Assembly (NCBI GenBank): GCA_902520385.1
Contig: CABYOB010000003.1
Location: forward strand, 1 to 64,000
Source: an uncultured Bacteroidota bacterium
GTDB taxonomy: Bacteria > Bacteroidota > Bacteroidia > Flavobacteriales > TMED113
Length of the DNA: 64,000 nucleotides
Direction: 5' to 3'
In this document: one piece after another, positions 1 through 8,613 of the stretch
How positions within the stretch are numbered: the stretch's first letter is position 1
How the letters are laid out: the number at the start of each line of letters is the position of its first letter
Position numbers and translations under genes: made by a program
The notes under the pieces: model-generated
The model's database searches: none
Told to the model about the DNA's origin: nothing
What the model saw: only the letters and a program-made list of their open reading frames with translations

Positions 1-800
1 ACAGCTCTTTCAACATCGGTGTCGGAAAAAATAATATTAGGGTTTTTCCCCCCAAGCTCTAAAGATAATTTTTTAAACTGTTTAGAGGCAATACTTGATA
101 TTCTTTTTCCTGTTTTTGTTCCCCCTGTAAAAGATATAACAGAAACAGATTTGTTTTTTACAATTTCTTCACCAACATTGTGCCCCAAGCCATGAACTAT
201 ATTAATAACGCCTGGCGGAACACCAGCTTTTTTACAAATTTTACTAAAAAGAAAAGCGGTATAGGGCGTGATTTCTGAGGGTTTAGCCACAACCGTGTTG
301 CCAGCCGCTAAGGCGGGGGCGATCTTCCAGGTCAAAAGATATAAAGGAAGGTTCCATGGTGAAATAGTACCAACAACACCAATGGGTTCTTTTAATGTGT
401 AATTTATCGCCTGACCATCCATGTCGTGTAATTTTGAATCAAAATGAAGGGAGGCTGTTGCAAAAAAACGAATATTTTCCGAGCAACGCGGTATATCAAC
501 GGAACGGGTTAACCACTCTGGTTTACCAGTGTCATCGCTTTCAGCCTTAACTAACAATTCAAAAGACCCTTCAATTTCCTTAACAAGATTCATTAGTATT
601 TTAAAACGATCTTGTTTGGTTTTATTAGACCATAAAACAAACGCCTTTTCTGCAGAACGAACAGCTAAATCTACATCTTCTTTTCCACTATCAGGGATTA
701 AACTATAAACCTCACCGGTAGCGGGCTTAAAGTTTTTTAAATATTTTTTTGACTTAGGTTCAAGAAGTATTCCATTAATATAATTTTTTATTTTTTTCAT
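1..800 (-). CDS. Aldehyde dehydrogenase, probable 2-aminomuconate-6-semialdehyde dehydrogenase (partial)
   Basis: The gene runs off the left edge, so only about the first 266 residues are visible. It starts at the ATG at 800 (MKKIKNYINGILLEPKSKK). NAD(P)-aldehyde dehydrogenase hallmarks are seen in order: PATGEVYSLIPDS near the N-terminus, SPWNLPLYLLTWK, GNTVVAKPSE, FTGGTKTGK and the catalytic Glu motif LELGGKNP. The catalytic-Cys half lies outside the window. The SPWNLPLYLLTWK stretch is typical of the ALDH8 / 2-aminomuconate-semialdehyde dehydrogenase group. That enzyme oxidises 2-aminomuconate semialdehyde in the kynurenine-to-glutaryl route. The neighbouring 3-hydroxyanthranilate dioxygenase supports this, but the substrate is inferred from motif and context. 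Confidence 0.85.
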   Translation of the reverse strand, partial: MKKIKNYINGILLEPKSKKYLKNFKPATGEVYSLIPDSGKEDVDLAVRSAEKAFVLWSNKTKQDRFKILMNLVKEIEGSFELLVKAESDDTGKPEWLTRSVDIPRCSENIRFFATASLHFDSKLHDMDGQAINYTLKEPIGVVGTISPWNLPLYLLTWKIAPALAAGNTVVAKPSEITPYTAFLFSKICKKAGVPPGVINIVHGLGHNVGEEIVKNKSVSVISFTGGTKTGKRISSIASKQFKKLSLELGGKNPNIIFSDTDVERA

Positions 801-820
801 TAACTAAAAGGGTGTTGAGT

Positions 821-1606
821 TTACAAGGAGCCAGTTCTACCACCATCAACAGGAACATTAACCCCACTAATGTAAGAAGCTTTTTTAGAAGCCAAAAACG
901 TTACAATGTTTGCAACATCATTAATGGCGCCAAGCCTTTTTAGGGGCACGCTATTTATAATGTTTTTTTCAATTTCAGCAAGTGGTTTTTTTTGAGAGTT
1001 CGACATTTTTTCAAATAAAGACTTTAACCTATTGGTATTAGTGTAGCCCGGTAAAATATTATTAACGGTTATTTGAAACTCACCCAGTTCGTTTGCCATT
1101 GTTTTTGACCAATTAGCAACGGCCCCACGAATAGTATTAGAAACACCTAGTCCGGCAATAGGCACTTTAACAGAGGTTGATATGATATTAATAATTCTTC
1201 CATATCTCTCTTTTTTCATTCCAGGAATAACAAACGAGCTTAAAATATGACTACACAACACGTGCATATTAAAGGCGTTAACAAACTCGTCAGTTGTTGC
1301 ACCTTCAATTGGTCCAGATTTTGGCCCGCCGGTATTATTTATTAAAATATGAACAGTTGGTTTGTGTTTTTTAAAATAAGACCCAACCACCACCTCTAAT
1401 TCTTTTGGTTTAGAAAAGTCAACGCAAATAAAAGAGTGCTTTGAGCTATTTTCTAATGAGTTAATACAATGGGTTAGTTTTTTTTTATTTCTAGCAACAA
1501 GAATTAAAATAACACCCTCTTTAGCTAGCTCCTGGGCTACTCCCAAACCAATTCCTTGGGTTGCCCCACAAACAATAGCGGTTTTATTTTTTAAATCTAA
1601 GTTCAT
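821..1606 (-). CDS. Atypical short-chain dehydrogenase/reductase (SDR) family protein
   Basis: A 261-residue Rossmann-fold protein. The N-terminal nucleotide-binding segment has the SDR glycine motif (CGATQGIGLG, residues about 13-22), NNTGG follows near residue 90, and the C-terminus has the usual SGVNVPVDGG. The catalytic region is unusual: where SDRs carry YxxxK this protein reads GVSNTIRGA, so both Tyr and Lys are missing. It lies 20 bases upstream of the aldehyde dehydrogenase on the same strand and diverges from 3-hydroxyanthranilate dioxygenase. A role in kynurenine catabolism is therefore plausible, but the reaction is unknown. It may belong to a non-classical SDR subgroup. Confidence 0.85.
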   Translation of the reverse strand: MNLDLKNKTAIVCGATQGIGLGVAQELAKEGVILILVARNKKKLTHCINSLENSSKHSFICVDFSKPKELEVVVGSYFKKHKPTVHILINNTGGPKSGPIEGATTDEFVNAFNMHVLCSHILSSFVIPGMKKERYGRIINIISTSVKVPIAGLGVSNTIRGAVANWSKTMANELGEFQITVNNILPGYTNTNRLKSLFEKMSNSQKKPLAEIEKNIINSVPLKRLGAINDVANIVTFLASKKASYISGVNVPVDGGRTGSL

Positions 1607-1610
1607 TTGT

Positions 1611-1618
1611 CAAATATA
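1611..1618 (-). promoter_or_regulatory. Bacteroidota -7 box for the SDR / aldehyde dehydrogenase unit
   Basis: On the minus strand this reads TATATTTG, a perfect TAnnTTTG. It ends only 4 bases before the SDR start codon at 1606, so the predicted transcript would begin at or next to the ATG. Confidence 0.5.
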
Positions 1619-1657
1619 GCATAAAAAAAAAGTGTAAATTGGTATAAATTTTTTTTT

Positions 1658-2191
1658 ATGTCATTAAAAATTAAAAGCCCATTCAATCTTCAAAAATGGA
1701 TTAACGAAAACAGGCACTTATTAAAACCCCCTGTTGGAAATAAAAACCTGTATGTAGATGCGGGAGATTTTATTGTAATGATTGTTGCTGGACCAAATGC
1801 ACGAAAAGACTATCATTATAATGAGACAGAGGAGTTGTTTTTTCAAATAGAGGGGGATATTGTTGTTAAAACCCAACAAAACAACAAAATGGTTGAGTTG
1901 GAAATCAAAGAGGGGGAGATGTTTTTGTTGCCAGCCAAAATACCACACTCACCGATTAGACCTGAGGGCTCAATAGGCCTGGTTATAGAAAGAAAAAGGT
2001 CAACCGGGGATAAAGATGGATTAATGTGGTTTTCTGAAAAAGCAAATGAGTTACTGTATGAAGAGTATTTTCACCTAACAAACATTGAAAAAGACTTTCT
2101 ACCGGTTTTTAAACGGTTTTATTCAAATAAAAATTTAAGAACATGCCCAAAAACCGGAGAGGTTATGGAGGCAGATGAGCGATTTGTATAA
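1658..2191 (+). CDS. nbaC: 3-hydroxyanthranilate 3,4-dioxygenase
   Basis: A 177-residue cupin that opens the ring of 3-hydroxyanthranilate to 2-amino-3-carboxymuconate semialdehyde in the cytosol. Family metal ligands align: His53 and Glu59 in DYHYNETEELFFQ, and His97 in IPHSPIRP. The substrate-binding arginines correspond to Arg49 and Arg101, and the catalytic Glu to Glu111. Many bacterial homologues carry a second, rubredoxin-like iron site from two CxxC pairs in the C-terminal part. Here the first pair is replaced (WFSEKANELL) and only one Cys of the second remains (RTCPKTGE), so that site is probably lost. The gene is divergent from the SDR/aldehyde dehydrogenase pair, forming a small kynurenine cluster. 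Confidence 0.93.
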   Translation: MSLKIKSPFNLQKWINENRHLLKPPVGNKNLYVDAGDFIVMIVAGPNARKDYHYNETEELFFQIEGDIVVKTQQNNKMVELEIKEGEMFLLPAKIPHSPIRPEGSIGLVIERKRSTGDKDGLMWFSEKANELLYEEYFHLTNIEKDFLPVFKRFYSNKNLRTCPKTGEVMEADERFV

Positions 2192-2218
2192 TGACACCAA
2201 CCCCAAACTAAAATTCAT

Positions 2219-4108
2219 ATGAGTGACTCACTAAAACATGAGTGTGGTATAGCTTTAATTCGCTTATTAAAACCGTTAGATTTTTACAAAAAAAAATATG
2301 GAACAAAAATATTTGCGTTAAACAAAATGTTTTTAATGATGCAAAAACAAGTAAACCGCGGACAAGATGGGGCGGGTCTTGTTAGTTTAAAAATAGATGT
2401 AAAGCCCGGTCAAAAATATATAAACAGAATAAGGTCGGTAAACAAAAACTCTATAGAGCATATTTTCCAGAGTGTTGAAAAAGAGTATTTTGATTTAAAA
2501 AAAAAGAATCCTAAAAAAATAGAAGACATAGATTGGTTTAAAGAAAACTACAAATATACAGGTGAGCTTTATTTAGGGCACCTAAGGTACGGCACTTATG
2601 GTAAAAACAATATTGAAAGGTGTCATCCGGTTTTAAGAGAAAACAACTGGAAAGCAAAAAACCTGGTTGTTGCGGGTAATTTTAATATGACAAATGTTGA
2701 TGAGCTATTCCAACAGTTAATTAATTTGGGTCAGGCGCCAAAAGAAAAAACAGACACTATAACAATTTTAGAAAAAATAGGCCACTTCACAGATGAAGAA
2801 AATACAAGGCTTTATTATAAATACAAGAAAAAGGGGGTAGGAAAAATTAAAATATCAAAAAAAATAGAGCAAAACATTAATATTAAAAATATTTTAAAGG
2901 AATCCAGTAAAAAGTGGGACGGTGGCTATGTAATCGCGGGGATGTTAGGTCACGGGGACGCGTTTGTTTTAAGGGATCCCAACGGAATACGTCCAGCATA
3001 TTTTTATAAGGACGAGGAAATAGTAGTAGTGGCTTCGGAGCGACCTGTAATTCAAACAGCTTTTGGTGTTCCTATAACTAAAATAGAGGAAGTTGGGAGG
3101 GGGTGCGCCCTTATTATAAGAAAAGAGGGGGGGGTTCATCAAGAACAAATTATTAAACCCAAAAGAAGAAAATCATGTTCTTTTGAAAGGATATATTTTT
3201 CAAGAGGAAATGACATTGATATTTATAAAGAGAGAAAAAAATTAGGAAAAAAGTTAAGCCCCAGAATATTAAGCAGTGTTAAAAACGACCTTCAAAATAC
3301 AGTTTTTTCATTTATACCCAACACAGCTGAAATAGCATTTTATGGTATGGTTGAGGAAATAACAAAGTCGCTAAACAAACTTAAGCAAAAGGCAATTAAA
3401 CAAGAAAACAAAACAAAACACGCAACAATACTCAACCAAACACTAAGAATAGAGAAAATAGCAATAAAAGACGCAAAACTAAGAACGTTTATAACAGCAG
3501 ATGAACATAGAGAGAATTTAGTGGGGCATGTGTATGATACTACATATGGCTTAATACAAAAAAACGACAATTTGGTTATTTTAGATGATAGTATAGTTAG
3601 GGGAACCACCCTAAGGGAAAGTATTTTAGAAATGCTAGGAAGACTAAAGCCAAAAAAAATAATTATAGTATCCTCCGCACCACAAATAAGATATCCAGAT
3701 TGTTATGGTATAGACATGGCTAAATTAGGTGATTTAATCGCTTTTAAGGCCGCGATTTCACTATTAAACAAAACAACAAAAGGAAGGGATAAAATACAGG
3801 GGGTTTATGAGGCTTGTAAAAAAGCAACTAAACTTTCGAAGGAAAAACAAAAAAATGAAGTTAGAGAAATTTATAATTCTTTAACAGCTATAGAAATTTC
3901 CAAAGAAATTGCATGTTCTTTAAAACCAAAAAAATTAAATGCATCTCTAGAAATTATATACCAAACAATTGAGGACCTTCACCAATCATGCCCCAACCAC
4001 ACAGGGGATTGGTATTTTACAGGAAAATATCCTACTCACGGAGGAAACGCTTTTGTAAACCGAGCTTTTATATATTATATGGAGGGAAAAAACCAAAGAG
4101 CGTATTAA
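2219..4108 (+). CDS. purF: PurF-type amidophosphoribosyltransferase, long Bacteroidota form
   Basis: A 629-residue class II glutamine amidotransferase plus type I phosphoribosyltransferase. The N-terminal nucleophile is Cys9 (HECGIALIRL), so a short propeptide must be removed, as in the PurF family. The glutaminase domain continues through GQDGAGL, GHLRYGTYG and GNFNMTN. The C-terminal half has a classic PRPP loop, LVILDDSIVRGTTLRES. It is clearly longer than ordinary PurF (about 470-500 residues), with insertions on both sides of the PRPP domain. This fits a second PurF-like paralogue seen in Bacteroidota, so its exact step (first step of purine synthesis or a variant) is not certain. It ends one base before the convergent ATP-grasp gene. 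Confidence 0.85.
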   Translation: MSDSLKHECGIALIRLLKPLDFYKKKYGTKIFALNKMFLMMQKQVNRGQDGAGLVSLKIDVKPGQKYINRIRSVNKNSIEHIFQSVEKEYFDLKKKNPKKIEDIDWFKENYKYTGELYLGHLRYGTYGKNNIERCHPVLRENNWKAKNLVVAGNFNMTNVDELFQQLINLGQAPKEKTDTITILEKIGHFTDEENTRLYYKYKKKGVGKIKISKKIEQNINIKNILKESSKKWDGGYVIAGMLGHGDAFVLRDPNGIRPAYFYKDEEIVVVASERPVIQTAFGVPITKIEEVGRGCALIIRKEGGVHQEQIIKPKRRKSCSFERIYFSRGNDIDIYKERKKLGKKLSPRILSSVKNDLQNTVFSFIPNTAEIAFYGMVEEITKSLNKLKQKAIKQENKTKHATILNQTLRIEKIAIKDAKLRTFITADEHRENLVGHVYDTTYGLIQKNDNLVILDDSIVRGTTLRESILEMLGRLKPKKIIIVSSAPQIRYPDCYGIDMAKLGDLIAFKAAISLLNKTTKGRDKIQGVYEACKKATKLSKEKQKNEVREIYNSLTAIEISKEIACSLKPKKLNASLEIIYQTIEDLHQSCPNHTGDWYFTGKYPTHGGNAFVNRAFIYYMEGKNQRAY

Positions 4109-4999
4109 TTAACTTACAAACTCAAAAATTTTTTGAGCTAAAAGATCTGCACTTTTTTCATTAAGTCTAAACCACAACTCCGGCTCAATGATTTCTAATT
4201 CAGAAAGAAGGGGCTTTTTATTATTTCCAAACAAAATATCTACCCTAGCGTATAATGTTTTTTCAGGACACATAGCAACGATATCTTCAGCAAATTTTAT
4301 TTCTTTTTTACTAGCTGAGTAAACAGAAACGGTTCCACCAAAATCATCCTGCACTCTATAATCATTTTTTTTAGCTTTTTTAAGGACCGCATGCGAAAAA
4401 ACCCCACCAAGAACAATCATAGAAAGCTCACCAGCTTTCAAAACACTTTCTTGAAACTCTTGGATAATCATTTTGTGCTTACTTTTTAATTTAGAAAAAA
4501 CAACCTCTTTTTCATTTAGGTTTTTGGGGGTTACGCGGTGTGTATTCCATGCGGCCGCAGAAATAGAGGGCTTTATTATAATTTCATTCCACCCAGTTTT
4601 TTTAAAAACATCTTTAAGACAAGTCACTGTGTTTAAATCACAGAAAACGCTTGGCACAATATGTGTTTTTGGAAAGTCTTGTAAATAGTGTTTATCTAAA
4701 TTCCAACGAACTAAACTAAGGCTATTAATGAATGTTATTTTTTTTGCATAAGATTCTATCCAAAACAAAAACTCATCTATTCTTTCAAAGTAATCCCAGG
4801 TTGTCCTAAAAATAGCGTAATCAACCTCCTCCCAATTGAATGTTTTTGAAGACCAACTAACCCGGCTAACATTAAAACCTAGTTTTTTTAGTGAACAAAG
4901 TAGTAGGCCGTCTTCTTTTAAAATATTATTTATGTACCAGCTTTTCCCCCTAGGGTTTTCGTATCTATCCTCTGTGAGGATAACAATAGATTGCTTCAC
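4109..4999 (-). CDS. ATP-grasp family ligase of unknown substrate
   Basis: A 296-residue protein with ATP-grasp features: a central nucleotide-binding segment (EIIIKPSISAAAWNTHRV, about residues 139-156), a MIIQEF hinge, and the acidic metal-binding end LLSELEIIEPELWFR. The layout resembles the RimK / glutathione synthetase branch of ATP-grasp carboxylate-amine ligases. There is no signal peptide, so it should be cytosolic. It follows the S46 peptidase on the same strand with a 2-base gap and may be co-transcribed. The substrate cannot be told from sequence. Confidence 0.75.
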   Translation of the reverse strand: MKQSIVILTEDRYENPRGKSWYINNILKEDGLLLCSLKKLGFNVSRVSWSSKTFNWEEVDYAIFRTTWDYFERIDEFLFWIESYAKKITFINSLSLVRWNLDKHYLQDFPKTHIVPSVFCDLNTVTCLKDVFKKTGWNEIIIKPSISAAAWNTHRVTPKNLNEKEVVFSKLKSKHKMIIQEFQESVLKAGELSMIVLGGVFSHAVLKKAKKNDYRVQDDFGGTVSVYSASKKEIKFAEDIVAMCPEKTLYARVDILFGNNKKPLLSELEIIEPELWFRLNEKSADLLAQKIFEFVS

Positions 5000-5001
5000 G
5001 A

Positions 5002-7332
5002 CTAATCGCCAATCAACACACCGTCCTCAGCTCTCTCTGTGGTATATAAATTACCATTCCACATGAATGTTTTTTCACCTAATTTCCACGCATTAAAAAA
5101 AGCCTCATTAAAAGTCAAACTAACATCACTCTTTGATTTGAGGTTTTTTTTCTTATTAACAAATTTTTGTTTTTTATTGTTTTTTATTATTGGGTTAGAC
5201 TTCACTAAGGTCATCTCATTAATTAAATGGCTAGCCCCCGCAAACTTATCAATTATGAAAAGAATATACTTGGCGTCAACTGAGATGGTTCTGTTTAATT
5301 TAGAGTCAAAGGCAATATCTCCACTCATCCCCTCCCAATTACCATCAAAAGCACAACCAATTAGGTGTCCTTGGCCATTAATAACAGGGGACCCAGAGTT
5401 TCCACCAGTTATATCATTATTGGAAATAAAACATACCGGCACGGTTCCGTTTTCTTCATAAACACCATAATCCTTGTTATTATATAATTCAACTAATTTG
5501 TTTGGAACTATAAATTCGGGGTCGTTATTGTTCATTTTTCTAATAACACCATCAAGGGTAGTTTTAAAATTAAAAACACGACCATCTGTCATAGAATAAC
5601 CACCCACGGAACCATAAGTCATTCGCATAGTAAAGTTAGCATCAGAATAAAAATCATTATCTGGATACATTTGCATTAGGGCGGCGATAAATAATTTATT
5701 AGCTTCATCTAATTTGGATTGAGCCTTTCTAGATTTGGGCATTATATCATCTACATAGTTTCCAATAATTGATTTTTGTGCTGTAAAAATAGGGTCTTTT
5801 TCTATTCTTTTTTTCATGTTTATTGTTGAGCTAAGAAATCTGTTCATTTTTTCTTCAGAAGTAAAAATAGACTTCTTGTAAATATCATCTCGCCACTTTT
5901 TTAAATTACCCTCATTGTTTTTTATAACACCAGGTAATTGTGATTCTGGGGCGATTGTAATATAAGACTCCATGGCATTCAAAAATAAGTCGGCGTCTAC
6001 CACTGGATCAAAGTCTTTAAAGAAGTCTTTGGTGGTTTTTTTCATTTGTGTTACGGCACCCATCAGATCGTCTCGATTACCACTTTCAATAGCGCGCAAT
6101 AAGCCCCTTGTAGAAGTTCTGGCAAACCTCATTGCATCAGACCCCCTCCACGCAGCTTCATTAACACACACAGTAGAAAGAACAAATTCATCTAAAGTGC
6201 TGTAAGCACTTTCCATATCCTCAAGAACAGCCCCATACTTATTTTGGTTGCCCTTGTTTAAATCAACAAATTTTCGAAAATCATTTTCGATTTTAACCTT
6301 TTGATCAAAAACCCCCAGGTCTTTTAGTTGCTTGGATTGACCTTGGTAATATTTCCAGTAGTTAGCTACACTAGCTTTTTTGGATGCATATTTAATTTTA
6401 ATAGCGGGATCAGCGGTCATATGGCGATCAAGTACATCTAAAATCCCCGTTCTTATTGTTACTACAGTTGGGTTATATAAACTTAAGGCTTGTTTTATTC
6501 CAAAAGAAGAAAGGAACCTGTCAGTAGAGCCCGGGTAACCAAATATCATAGAGAAATCTCCCTCACTGACACCATTTAATGAAATAGGTAGGTGATGTTT
6601 TGGTTTTAATGGAATGTTTTTCTCATTATATTTGGCCGGCAAGCCGTCTGGCCCAGAATAAACCCTGAATAAAGCAAAATCACCAGTATGACGAGGCCAC
6701 ATCCAATTATCTGTGTCACCACCAAACTTGCCAATTGATTCTGGTGGGGTTCCTACTAAACGCACATCTTCAAACCTCTCATAGACAAATAAATAATATT
6801 CATTTCCACCATAAAAAGATTTAACCCTTGACCAATAATGAGTGTCTCCAGTCCCGTTTTTTGTAATATTAGAAATGTTTTCTTGAATTTTGGCTTTTTT
6901 GTTGGAAGAGGTATCTGTTCCCGCTAAAACCAAATTAGTAACATCTTCCATTTTTATTAAAAAGTCCACAAATAAATCTGGACTTATTAATTCTTCTTCT
7001 TTATTCTTGGCCCAAAAACCATTTTTTAAGTAATCGTTTTCAACAGAACTGTGGCTTTGTATGGCACCATAACCACAATGATGGTTGGTTAACAGTAAAC
7101 CCTGGTCAGAGATTATTTCACCAGTGCAATAACCACTAAAACTAACTATCGCGTCTTTTAAAGAGCTGGTATTAACGCTATATAATTCATCAACGGATAG
7201 TTGTAGCCCCATTTTTTCTAAATCAACATTTTTAAGCTTGTTGATAAGTATCGGTAACCACATTCCTTCATCAGCCTTAATAGTTGAAAAGGATAGTAAA
7301 AAGCACAAAGAGCATAAGATAAATTTTTTCAT
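5002..7332 (-). CDS. dpp7: S46 family dipeptidyl-peptidase, DPP7 type
   Basis: A 776-residue periplasmic serine exopeptidase that removes N-terminal dipeptides. A signal peptide (MKKFILCSLCFLLSFSTIKA) leads into the S46 N-terminus DEGMWLP. Catalytic His85 is in LLTNHHCGYGAIQ and catalytic Ser646 in TGGNSGSPV. The residue that separates DPP11 (Arg, acidic P1) from DPP7 (Gly, hydrophobic P1) is Gly664 in AFDGNWEGMSGD, so DPP7-like specificity is predicted. The family fold should end soon after LINEMTLV, but about 60 further residues follow: a Lys/Asn-rich linker and a motif FNEAFFNAW..G...F.WNG.LYTT, which looks like an added module. Confidence 0.93.
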   Translation of the reverse strand: MKKFILCSLCFLLSFSTIKADEGMWLPILINKLKNVDLEKMGLQLSVDELYSVNTSSLKDAIVSFSGYCTGEIISDQGLLLTNHHCGYGAIQSHSSVENDYLKNGFWAKNKEEELISPDLFVDFLIKMEDVTNLVLAGTDTSSNKKAKIQENISNITKNGTGDTHYWSRVKSFYGGNEYYLFVYERFEDVRLVGTPPESIGKFGGDTDNWMWPRHTGDFALFRVYSGPDGLPAKYNEKNIPLKPKHHLPISLNGVSEGDFSMIFGYPGSTDRFLSSFGIKQALSLYNPTVVTIRTGILDVLDRHMTADPAIKIKYASKKASVANYWKYYQGQSKQLKDLGVFDQKVKIENDFRKFVDLNKGNQNKYGAVLEDMESAYSTLDEFVLSTVCVNEAAWRGSDAMRFARTSTRGLLRAIESGNRDDLMGAVTQMKKTTKDFFKDFDPVVDADLFLNAMESYITIAPESQLPGVIKNNEGNLKKWRDDIYKKSIFTSEEKMNRFLSSTINMKKRIEKDPIFTAQKSIIGNYVDDIMPKSRKAQSKLDEANKLFIAALMQMYPDNDFYSDANFTMRMTYGSVGGYSMTDGRVFNFKTTLDGVIRKMNNNDPEFIVPNKLVELYNNKDYGVYEENGTVPVCFISNNDITGGNSGSPVINGQGHLIGCAFDGNWEGMSGDIAFDSKLNRTISVDAKYILFIIDKFAGASHLINEMTLVKSNPIIKNNKKQKFVNKKKNLKSKSDVSLTFNEAFFNAWKLGEKTFMWNGNLYTTERAEDGVLIGD

Positions 7333-7378
7333 AATTCTTAATATTTGATTGAAAACAGTAATTTAAAAGATGGACAAT

Positions 7379-7888
7379 TTACATATTTTTTATTAAAGGA
7401 ACATTAGAGCAAGCTTCACCATAAAATAAACTTTTCACTACTGGTATTAATTTGTGACAAACTATAGAAAAGGCACCTAGGGGCAAAGAGGGGTCGCCAC
7501 AACCTTTAATAAAAACACGCTTTTTCTTGAGTGATGAAATAGATAGGGTTTTGTTTAAATTTTTTTCAAATAAAATTAAATTAAGCGCTTCTTTGTTCCC
7601 AAAAAAAACATAATTAGCGACATTATTTATTTTTGTTTGCAATAAAAGAAAAGCCCAAACGGGAATAATAACATCTTTAGAGCAATAAATATAAACGTTT
7701 TTATTCTCAAACCCCGAAAGGCCAAGTTCATCTAGTTTTTTTTTAAAATCTAGCTCTTTAATTACCAAACCATCAATTAGCCAATTTTTTAAATCAATTC
7801 CTACAGCTTTTTCGACTGGCATATAATCTAAAAGGTTAACAGTGATTAACCCAGCCTCAGAAATCTTATTTCTTATAGTTTCTTTCAT
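7379..7888 (-). CDS. DUF2480 family protein, last gene of the SUF cluster
   Basis: A 169-residue cytosolic protein matching the Bacteroidota DUF2480 family, which is regularly the last gene of flavobacterial SUF clusters. Visible features are the early motif LLDYMPVEKAVGIDLKNWL and a C-terminal GCGDPSLPLGAFSIVCHKLIP with two conserved-looking cysteines. It follows the sufT-like gene with a 4-base gap. The function is unknown; a link to Fe-S assembly or delivery is inferred from operon position only. Confidence 0.8.
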   Translation of the reverse strand: MKETIRNKISEAGLITVNLLDYMPVEKAVGIDLKNWLIDGLVIKELDFKKKLDELGLSGFENKNVYIYCSKDVIIPVWAFLLLQTKINNVANYVFFGNKEALNLILFEKNLNKTLSISSLKKKRVFIKGCGDPSLPLGAFSIVCHKLIPVVKSLFYGEACSNVPLIKNM

Positions 7889-7892
7889 GTAA

Positions 7893-8210
7893 TTATAAAA
7901 AACCTAATTCTAATTTAGCCTCTTCTGACATCATGCTTTTATTCCAAGGGGGCTCAAATGTTATTTCAACCTCTGCAGACTTAACACCGTCTATTTTTTC
8001 AACCTCCTGCCTTACCTCTTCGGGTAAAGACTCGGCCACCGGGCAGGATGGTGAGGTTAGGGTCATAACAATTTTAACCTCTTGTTTTTTACTGATTCTG
8101 ACATCGTAAATTAATCCCAACTCATAAATACTTACTGGTATTTCAGGATCATATATTTCATCTAATTTTTTAATAATTAGACTGGATAGGTTTTCTATTT
8201 CTTTATTCAT
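7893..8210 (-). CDS. sufT: SufT-like MIP18/DUF59 iron-sulfur maturation factor
   Basis: A 105-residue DUF59/MIP18 domain protein. It has the family signature DPEIPVSIYELGLIYDV and the reactive-Cys region LTSPSCPVAESLPEEV, ending in EITFEPPWNKSMMSEEAK. Family members help mature or transfer Fe-S clusters. It overlaps the 3' end of sufE by 8 bases, which indicates translational coupling inside the SUF operon. Confidence 0.9.
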   Translation of the reverse strand: MNKEIENLSSLIIKKLDEIYDPEIPVSIYELGLIYDVRISKKQEVKIVMTLTSPSCPVAESLPEEVRQEVEKIDGVKSAEVEITFEPPWNKSMMSEEAKLELGFL

Positions 8211-8613
8211 AATTAGAACAATATAATCGAATTTTTTTTATCATTTCGTTAATTCCATTTGATCGTGTTATTGATAGGTGTTTACTAAGTCCTATTTTTT
8301 CTAAAAAAAAATTATTTGACCTTGCAACTTCTTCAATCGTACAATTATTAAAAATACATATTAGTAAACCAACTAGCCCTCTTGTAATTATAGCGTCACT
8401 GTCACCTTGTAAAAACAACTTACCATTTTTGATTTCACAAATTAACCAAACTTGCGCTTGGCATCCACGCACTATATTTAAGTCATTTTTTAATTCTTTA
8501 TTTAGTGGGGGAGTTGACTTACCTAACTCTATTAAATACTCATATTTTTCTTCCCAAGATTCAAAAAAACTAAATTCAGAAACAATTTTAGATATGTTTT
8601 TTTCAATTCCCAT
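8203..8613 (-). CDS. sufE: SufE sulfur-acceptor protein
   Basis: SufE accepts persulfide sulfur from SufS and passes it to the SufBCD scaffold. The acceptor Cys lies in IVRGCQAQVWL (Cys51 with the start used here). The N-terminal FSFFESWEEKYEYLIELGK is typical of the family. I chose the ATG at 8613 over a TTG nine bases further upstream. It overlaps the end of sufS by 11 bases, in line with tight coupling of the pair. Confidence 0.92.
   Translation of the reverse strand: MGIEKNISKIVSEFSFFESWEEKYEYLIELGKSTPPLNKELKNDLNIVRGCQAQVWLICEIKNGKLFLQGDSDAIITRGLVGLLICIFNNCTIEEVARSNNFFLEKIGLSKHLSITRSNGINEMIKKIRLYCSNYE

Noticed and set aside
5039..5461. Long open frame antisense to the S46 peptidase
   Set aside because: It lies opposite a clearly conserved protease, has no domain and no promoter; a shadow frame.
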